Below, piece after piece: positions 58,731 to 64,000 of a stretch of 64,000 nucleotides of DNA; within the stretch, counting starts at the first letter, position 1; every line of letters starts with the position of its first letter. Position numbers and translations under genes: made by a program. The notes under the pieces were generated by a model. It saw only the letters and a program-made list of their open reading frames with translations, did no database searches and was not told the origin of the DNA. The stretch lies in contig NZ_LT629777.1 of assembly GCF_900105475.1 (NCBI RefSeq), positions 6,448,001 to 6,512,000 on the forward strand. Reading direction: 5' to 3'. The DNA is from Pseudomonas asplenii. Lineage in GTDB: Bacteria > Pseudomonadota > Gammaproteobacteria > Pseudomonadales > Pseudomonadaceae.

Positions 58731-60389
58731 TCAGTGGGAAACCGCCCCGCTCGCCCCCAGACCGGTCTGCGAACGCACGAACTGCGGGAAGAACAGCGCC
58801 CGCTCGTTTTCCGCCGCGGCCGACTTGTCAGTGATGGAGAAGAACCAGATCCCGACGAAGGCGATGGCCATCGAGAACAGCGCCGGATACTCGTAAGGGA
58901 AGATGGCCTTTTCATGGTGCAGGATCTGCACCCAGATGGTCGGACCGAGGACCATCAGCCCTACCGCACTGAGCAGACCCAGCCAGCCACCGATCATCGC
59001 CCCACGGGTGGTCAGCTTCTTCCAGTACATGGAGAGCAGCAGCACCGGGAAGTTGCAACTGGCGGCAATCGAGAACGCCAGACCCACCATGAACGCGATG
59101 TTCTGGCTTTCGAAGAGGATACCCAGGCCGATCGCCAACACACCGAGTGCAACGGTGGTGATCTTCGACACGCGGATTTCGTCCTTCTCATTGGCCTTGC
59201 CCTTGCGCAATACGCTGGCATACAAGTCGTGGGAAACCGCCGAGGCACCCGCCAGGGTCAGGCCGGCAACCACCGCGAGAATGGTCGCAAAAGCCACCGC
59301 CGAAATGAACCCGAGGAAGATGCTGCCGCCCACGGCGTTAGCCAGGTGCACCGCCGCCATGTTGTTACCGCCCAGCAGGGCACCTGCCGCATCCTTGAAC
59401 GCCGGATTGGTGCTGACCAGCAGGATCGCGCCAAAACCGATGATAAAGGTCAGGATGTAGAAGTAGCCAATGAAGCCGGTCGCGTACAGCACGCTCTTGC
59501 GAGCTTCCTTGGCGTCGCTCACGGTGAAGAAGCGCATCAGGATGTGAGGCAGGCCAGCCGTACCGAACATCAGTGCCAGGCCCAGGGAGAATGCCGAGAT
59601 CGGGTCTTTCACCAGGCCGCCAGGACTCATGATCGCCTCACCCTTGGGGTGAACCTTGATCGCCTCGGAGAACAGCATGTTGAAGTCGAAGTTGACGTGC
59701 TTCATCACCATCAGGGCCATGAACGAGGCACCCGACAGCAGCAGAACTGCCTTGATGATCTGCACCCAGGTGGTCGCCAGCATGCCACCGAACAGCACGT
59801 AGAGGCACATCAGGATCCCTACCAGGATCACCGCCACATGGTAGTCCAGGCCGAACAGCAGCTGGATCAGCTTGCCGGCACCGACCATCTGCGCGATCAG
59901 GTAGAACGCCACCACCACCAACGAGCCACAGGCCGACAGCGAGCGGATCTGAGTTTGCCCGAGGCGATAGGAGGCCACGTCGGCAAAGGTGTATTTACCC
60001 AGGTTGCGCAGGCGCTCGGCGATCAGGAACAGGATGATCGGCCAGCCCACCAGGAAACCGATGGAGTAGATCAGGCCGTCGTAGCCCGAGGCATACACAA
60101 GCGCGGAAATCCCCAGGAAGGAGGCCGCCGACATGTAGTCGCCGGCAATCGCCAGGCCATTCTGGAACCCGGTGATCTTGCCGCCCGCCGCGTAGTAGTC
60201 GGCTGCCGACTTGTTACGTTTGGACGCCCAGTAGGTAATGCACAGGGTTGCACCGACAAACGCGATGAACATCACGATGGCCGAGACATTGAGGGGTTGC
60301 TTGTGGACTTCGCCGGTCAGCGCGTCGGCTGCCCAGAGCGCGGGGGCGAAGGCCATGAAACCCAAGGCTGCGGATAGACGCCGGATCAT
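58731..60389 (-). CDS. actP: Sodium:solute symporter, ActP (acetate permease) type
   Basis: 552 aa, about 13 helices preceded by a signal-like N-terminus (about residues 1-25). SSS-family motifs are seen, e.g. [17 protein letters not shown] and [20 protein letters not shown]. ActP imports acetate and other short carboxylates with a cation. It overlaps the DUF485 gene by 4 bp, the usual yjcH-actP arrangement. The place next to a betaine-binding protein matches P. aeruginosa PA3234, so the physiological substrate may differ from acetate. Confidence 0.92.
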   Translation of the reverse strand: MIRRLSAALGFMAFAPALWAADALTGEVHKQPLNVSAIVMFIAFVGATLCITYWASKRNKSAADYYAAGGKITGFQNGLAIAGDYMSAASFLGISALVYASGYDGLIYSIGFLVGWPIILFLIAERLRNLGKYTFADVASYRLGQTQIRSLSACGSLVVVAFYLIAQMVGAGKLIQLLFGLDYHVAVILVGILMCLYVLFGGMLATTWVQIIKAVLLLSGASFMALMVMKHVNFDFNMLFSEAIKVHPKGEAIMSPGGLVKDPISAFSLGLALMFGTAGLPHILMRFFTVSDAKEARKSVLYATGFIGYFYILTFIIGFGAILLVSTNPAFKDAAGALLGGNNMAAVHLANAVGGSIFLGFISAVAFATILAVVAGLTLAGASAVSHDLYASVLRKGKANEKDEIRVSKITTVALGVLAIGLGILFESQNIAFMVGLAFSIAASCNFPVLLLSMYWKKLTTRGAMIGGWLGLLSAVGLMVLGPTIWVQILHHEKAIFPYEYPALFSMAIAFVGIWFFSITDKSAAAENERALFFPQFVRSQTGLGASGAVSH

Positions 60390-60697
60390 TGCCGAGCCTC
60401 CTTGAGGATTTCATTGTTCAGGTCGTCGAACTCGCCATTGGCGCGACGCACGTAGATTGCCGTAAGAATGAAGGCCGAGACGATCAGACCGACGCCCAGC
60501 GGTATCCCCCAGGTAATCGACGAGGTCGGACTGAGCTTGGCGCCCAGCACCTGCGGTCCATATGCAATCAGAAGAATGAAACCCGAGTACAACCCGAGCA
60601 TGATCGCCGAGAGAATCCAGGCGAATCGTTCCCGTTTCCTGACCAGCTCCTTGAAACGCGGACTGTTCTGGATCGAGAGGTAAATGCTGTCGTTCAT
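60386..60697 (-). CDS. yjcH: DUF485 membrane protein (YjcH)
   Basis: 103 aa from the ATG at 60697. Two helices at about residues 25-47 and 62-84, with the DUF485 signature [19 protein letters not shown] at the N-terminus. It is the constant small partner of ActP symporters; its exact role is unknown. First gene of yjcH-actP. Confidence 0.9.
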   Translation of the reverse strand: MNDSIYLSIQNSPRFKELVRKRERFAWILSAIMLGLYSGFILLIAYGPQVLGAKLSPTSSITWGIPLGVGLIVSAFILTAIYVRRANGEFDDLNNEILKEARQ

Positions 60698-60850
60698 TGT
60701 TTTTATCCTCGCAGCACAGATGAGATGAAACATTTTTTACTTTAGGCGGCTGTGAAAGGGAAACCAGACGACCTTAGTATTAGAACGACATTAGTTCAGT
60801 TCTACGCTCTTGGCCGCCGCGCAGACAAATGTTCAACGAACAGAAACACG

Positions 60851-60882
60851 AAGGCCGTCAGGCGAAAACGCCGGACGGCCTT
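60851..60882 (-). terminator. Intrinsic terminator of the betX-like gene
   Basis: AAGGCCGTC (60851-60859) and GACGGCCTT (60874-60882) pair perfectly, with GGCG/CGCC continuing into the loop. It lies about 30 bp after the stop of the binding-protein gene; the minus-strand tail is only moderately T-rich. Confidence 0.8.
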
Positions 60883-60911
60883 GGGTACCGCGAGCTAGAG
60901 CTGTCGGGGGA

Positions 60912-61763
60912 TTACTGGGTCCACTCGCTGACGCGTTCGGGGTGCTTGGCGACCCAGTCCTTGGCCGCCGCTTCAGGCTTGGCACCGTCCTGAATCGCCA
61001 ACATCACTTCGCCGATTTCATCCTTGGATGCCCACTGGAACTTCTTCAGGAACGCAGCCACTTCCGGCGCCTTCTTGTCCAGCTCCTTGCTGCCGATGCT
61101 GTTCACGGTCTCCGCCGCGCCGTACACACCTTTCGGGTCTTCGAGGAAGCGCAGCTTCCACTTGGCGAACATCCAGTGCGGAACCCAGCCGGTGACGGCA
61201 ATCGATTCCTTCTTCTCTTCGGCACGGGTCAGCTCGGCAATCATCGCCGCGCCCGAACTGGCCTGCAGCTTGTAGCCATCGAGGCCGTAATCCTTGATGG
61301 CCTGCTCGGTCTTGATCATCACACCTGAGCCGGCATCGATGCCAACGATCTTTTTCTTGAAGCTCTCATCGGTCTTGAGATCGGCGATGGAGTTGGCCTT
61401 GACGTACTCCGGCACGATCAGACCGATCTTGGCATCCTTGAAGTTGGGGCCGTAGTCGACCACCTTGTCCTTGTTCTTGGCCCAGTATTCGCCATGGGTC
61501 ACCGGCAGCCAGGCGGAAAGCATGGCATCGAGCTTGCCGGTCGCCACGCCCTGCCACATGATCCCGGTGGCCACGGCCTGCAACTTCACGTCATACCCCA
61601 GTTTCTGCCTGATCACCTCAGCGGCCACGTTGGTGGTGGCAACGCTATCGGACCAGCCGTCGACGTAACCGATGGTCACGGTCTTGGTGTCGGCACTGGC
61701 CAGGCTGGAACTGATGGCAAGCACCAGAGCGGCACCTGCGCCTAAGAGTCGTCGCATCTTCAT
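60912..61763 (-). CDS. betX: Glycine betaine-binding periplasmic protein (BetX-like)
   Basis: 283 aa. Signal peptide MKMRRLLGAGAALVLAISSS with cleavage near LASADT. OpuAC fold: TIGYVDGWSDSVATTNVAAE, LQAVATGIMWQGVATGKLDA and AVTGWVPHWMFAKWKLRFL, where the Trp residues should form the aromatic cage for a quaternary amine. No permease or ATPase gene is adjacent, as for the orphan binding proteins of pseudomonads that share the CbcWV transporter. The neighbourhood yjcH-actP matches PA3235-PA3234, next to betX (PA3236), from memory. Confidence 0.82.
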   Translation of the reverse strand: MKMRRLLGAGAALVLAISSSLASADTKTVTIGYVDGWSDSVATTNVAAEVIRQKLGYDVKLQAVATGIMWQGVATGKLDAMLSAWLPVTHGEYWAKNKDKVVDYGPNFKDAKIGLIVPEYVKANSIADLKTDESFKKKIVGIDAGSGVMIKTEQAIKDYGLDGYKLQASSGAAMIAELTRAEEKKESIAVTGWVPHWMFAKWKLRFLEDPKGVYGAAETVNSIGSKELDKKAPEVAAFLKKFQWASKDEIGEVMLAIQDGAKPEAAAKDWVAKHPERVSEWTQ

Positions 61764-62093
61764 CGTTACTTCCCCGAAAGTGCTGCGCCCGGCGGATGCC
61801 GGACGGCCTCAACGTATAGTTATGGTGCACGGCGCCCCCTTCACGCCTCACGGCCAAACCCGTTCGATCATCAGTGGAGTACTGATACACCGATCATCAA
61901 CCCAGCCCGTCGACCAACCTGATCTGACAGCGACCTCAAGACAGCGAGAAGCGACATCAGAAAGCCAGCAATCGCCCAGTTGGGAAAACACCTCATCCGA
62001 CACCGACGACTTTGCATGACAAAATACTGCGCGAGCCCAAGGCCTGAGTAATTCCGGGTAATATGCCCGGCTTTGCTCCCAGATAGCCTGACC
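61764..62093. other. Divergent intergenic region, betX-GH17
   Basis: 330 bp without a gene. It carries an ATCAG/CTGAT inverted repeat (61870-61886), two copies of GATCATCA starting at 61866 and 61892, and a CCGGG/CCCGG hairpin (62054-62070) close to the GH17 start. A TATAGTTAT stretch near 61816 may belong to a promoter. I cannot assign transcription starts. Confidence 0.4.
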
Positions 62094-63644
62094 ATGCCCG
62101 CCACCGCCCGCTTCCCGCTATTGCCTTATCTGTTCGCCTGCCTGCTGGGGCTCTTCGCCCTCTGCGGATTCTGGTATGGCCTCGGCCAGCCGGTGATCCT
62201 GCCCGATGCCGCGACCCCCACCCACAAGCTGCAATGCGCGTCCTATACACCGTTCGACAAGGATCAGTCGCCCTTCGACCAGCCGTTCAAACCACGCCTG
62301 GAACGCATGGACGCCGACCTGGCGTTGCTGGCGACGCGCTTCGAATGCATTCGCACCTACTCCATGACCGGCCTGGAAGCCATGCCGGAACTGGCGCGCA
62401 AGCATGGCTTGAAGCTGATGATCGGGGCCTGGGTCAACAGCAATCCGGTGGACACCGAAAAGGAAGTCGATGCCCTGATCGCCTCGGCCAATGCCAATGC
62501 CGACGTGGTCAGCGCGGTCATCGTCGGTAACGAAACCCTGCTACGCAAGGAAGTGACAACGGCCCAACTGGTCAGGCTGATCCACAAGGTCAAGGCCCAT
62601 GTGAAGCAGCCAGTGACCTACGCCGATGTCTGGGAGTTCTGGCTCAGCCACCCAGAGGTGGCTCCCGCAGTGGATTTCCTGACCATCCACCTGCTGCCGT
62701 ACTGGGAGGACGATCCGGCAGGCATCGACGCGGCCATCGATCATGTCGCGCAGATCCGCCAGACCTTCGGCAACCGCTTCGCACCCAAGGACATCCTGAT
62801 CGGCGAGACCGGTTGGCCAAGCGAAGGTCGCCAACGGGAAACCGCACTGCCGAGCCGGGTCAACGAAGCGCGGTTCATTCGCGGTTTCGTCAACCTGGCC
62901 GAACAGAACGGCTGGCACTACAACCTGATCGAAGCCTTCGACCAACCCTGGAAGCGTGGCAGCGAAGGTGCGGTGGGCGGTTACTGGGGCCTGTTCGATG
63001 CCGACCGCCAGGACAAGGGCATACTGGCAGGACCTGTCTCCGACCTGCCGCACTGGCCACAATGGCTGGCATTCGGCGCCGTACTCTTTGTCGCCACCCT
63101 GTTGATCGGTGGGCGTGTGCGCAGCACCCGCAGTGCCCTGCTGCTACCGCTGCTCGGTGCGCTGGCCGCCTGTTCCATCGGCGCCTGGGGCGAACTGGCA
63201 CGGGTGACCAGCCGTTCTACCGGCGAATGGCTCTGGGCCGGCCTGCTAGTGGGCCTGAACCTGCTGGTACTGGCCCATGCGGCCTTGACCCTGGGCAATC
63301 GCTCGGGCTGGCGCCAGGGCGCCTTCGAATGGTTGGAGCAGCGTTCCGGCTGGCTGCTGGCAGCAACCGGCTTCGCGGGAGCGGTGATGATGCTGGAGCT
63401 GGCGCTGGACCCGCGTTATCGCAGCTTCCCGAGTGCAGCACTGCTATTGCCAGCATGGGTATTTCTGCTGCGCCCGGTGCGCGCCCCACGGGGAGAGACC
63501 GCTTTGTTGGCCTTCATCATAGGCGCCGGCATCGTGCCGCAATTGTACCGTGAAGGCCTGCAGAACCCGCAGGCCTGGGGCTGGGCGGCGGTCAGCGTGC
63601 TGCTGGTCGTGGCGCTGTGGCGCAGCTTGCGTATTCGCCGCTGA
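62094..63644 (+). CDS. GH17 beta-glucan transferase/hydrolase, membrane-bound
   Basis: 516 aa. An N-terminal helix (about residues 8-30) leads to a periplasmic GH17 domain (about 45-320) with acid/base Glu147 (VIVGNETLL) and nucleophile Glu238 (ILIGETGWPSEGR). The C-terminal 190 residues form about six to seven membrane helices. Related proteobacterial GH17 enzymes act as beta-1,3-glucan transglycosylases and are often labelled beta-(1-6) glucan synthase; they probably remodel osmoregulated or cyclic glucans. The GT2 partner gene (NdvB-type) is not in the window. Confidence 0.85.
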   Translation: MPATARFPLLPYLFACLLGLFALCGFWYGLGQPVILPDAATPTHKLQCASYTPFDKDQSPFDQPFKPRLERMDADLALLATRFECIRTYSMTGLEAMPELARKHGLKLMIGAWVNSNPVDTEKEVDALIASANANADVVSAVIVGNETLLRKEVTTAQLVRLIHKVKAHVKQPVTYADVWEFWLSHPEVAPAVDFLTIHLLPYWEDDPAGIDAAIDHVAQIRQTFGNRFAPKDILIGETGWPSEGRQRETALPSRVNEARFIRGFVNLAEQNGWHYNLIEAFDQPWKRGSEGAVGGYWGLFDADRQDKGILAGPVSDLPHWPQWLAFGAVLFVATLLIGGRVRSTRSALLLPLLGALAACSIGAWGELARVTSRSTGEWLWAGLLVGLNLLVLAHAALTLGNRSGWRQGAFEWLEQRSGWLLAATGFAGAVMMLELALDPRYRSFPSAALLLPAWVFLLRPVRAPRGETALLAFIIGAGIVPQLYREGLQNPQAWGWAAVSVLLVVALWRSLRIRR

Positions 63645-63664
63645 CTTTCAGGCTCACCACTCAC

Positions 63665-63764
63665 CTGTGGGAGCCCGCTTGCTGGAGATCCGCCGCAAAC
63701 GGCCATTCAATGAGATTGGCAGTGCCTGATACGCCGCTATCGCCAGCAAGCCGGCTCCCACAAG
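63665..63764. repeat. REP doublet (REPIN)
   Basis: CTGTGGGAGCCCGCTTGCTG at about 63665-63684 and its inverted partner CGCCAGCAAGCCGGCTCCCA at about 63741-63760 are two Pseudomonas REP sequences facing each other about 55 bp apart. It lies between two convergent genes, the normal place for such mobile doublets. Confidence 0.85.
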
Positions 63765-63766
63765 GT

Positions 63767-63814
63767 GGACTGCCCCCAAGGGTTGGATTAGTGTCCAACT
63801 TCTTGGGGCAGTCC
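63767..63814. repeat. Palindrome resembling joined insertion-sequence ends
   Basis: GGACTGCCCCCAAG (63767-63780) and an inverted CTTGGGGCAGTCC (63802-63814) enclose a second pair, TTGGA/TCCAA. The string GACTGCCCC-AAG-AGTTGGACA read on the minus strand resembles the terminal inverted repeats of IS3-family elements. No transposase is present. It may be a minimal non-autonomous remnant or a bidirectional terminator. Confidence 0.5.
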
Positions 63815-63839
63815 AAGGCCAGTTTTTTGCATCCAACCG

Positions 63840-64000
63840 CTAGGCCGACCGCACCAGCCGCAAACCGGCGAGCACCACAGCGAACACCGCCAGGCTGGTG
63901 TTGTACAACGCCAGCGCCGGAAACCCGATCAGCAGCGCCAGTACCGCCAGCCCCCAACCCAGCCGACGCGGCAGCACGAACGCCAGCACCGCCGCGCCCA
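63840..64000 (-). CDS. Membrane protein, C-terminal fragment
   Basis: Only the last 53 codons are inside the window, ending at the TAG at 63840-63842. The visible part has one or two hydrophobic helices (LGWGLAVLALLIGFPALALY, and SLAVFAVVLAGLRLV) and a short basic end. A VanZ-like or other small membrane protein is conceivable, but I cannot name the family from this piece. Confidence 0.6.
   Translation of the reverse strand, partial: GAAVLAFVLPRRLGWGLAVLALLIGFPALALYNTSLAVFAVVLAGLRLVRSA

Overview
The window is a GC-rich chromosomal segment of a fluorescent Pseudomonas, most likely the P. fluorescens group. The gene content and order match, from memory, several blocks of the P. aeruginosa chromosome: a mltF2-tgpA-moxR block, a block running from kdp to gpsA, fabA, htpG, suc, sdh and gltA, and an actP-yjcH-betX block. 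I see no rRNA, tRNA, CRISPR array, prophage or intact insertion sequence. Most of the window is core metabolism and sensing, tightly packed in operons with 1-8 bp overlaps.

Layout. 1-10 kb: the start of a DoxX-like gene, an MltF-type lytic transglycosylase, TatD, a chemoreceptor, a small membrane protein, a TesB-like thioesterase, and a MoxR-DUF58-TgpA operon ending in a CHAD gene. 10-20 kb: a small lipoprotein, a patatin, and the complete Kdp potassium system (kdpFABC, kdpD, kdpE on the minus strand). 20-28 kb: an OmpR-type regulator with a kinase that has a Pro/His-rich periplasmic loop, a five-EF-hand protein, an AI-2E-type permease, a DUF4892 protein, two alpha/beta hydrolases and a hotdog thioesterase. 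Next comes a small disrupted locus, where only the C-terminal tail of an AMP-binding acyl-CoA ligase survives beside a pentapeptide-repeat gene.

28-38 kb: sixA, a DUF4389 gene and gpsA; a divergent operon of TonB-dependent receptor, orphan periplasmic binding protein and hybrid histidine kinase (PA1611-like by position); then fabA-fabB for unsaturated fatty acid synthesis. 38-45 kb: OsmC-like, pirin, dienelactone hydrolase, htpG, two overlapping thioesterases, a lipoprotein and brnQ. 45-58.5 kb: the TCA supercluster sdhCDAB-sucAB-lpd-sucCD, divergent from gltA, with a shared 350-bp promoter region and structured leaders before sucA and sucC. 58.5-64 kb: actP-yjcH, a betaine-binding protein (betX-like), a membrane-bound GH17 glucan enzyme, and the end of an unknown membrane protein.

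Functionally, citrate synthase, succinate dehydrogenase, the 2-oxoglutarate dehydrogenase complex and succinyl-CoA synthetase together cover most of the oxidative half of the TCA cycle. Kdp handles K+ limitation. The least explained parts are the receptor/binding-protein/kinase operon, the pentapeptide gene at the truncated ligase locus, the EF-hand protein and the palindromic elements in the sucC-lpd gap and at 63.8 kb.
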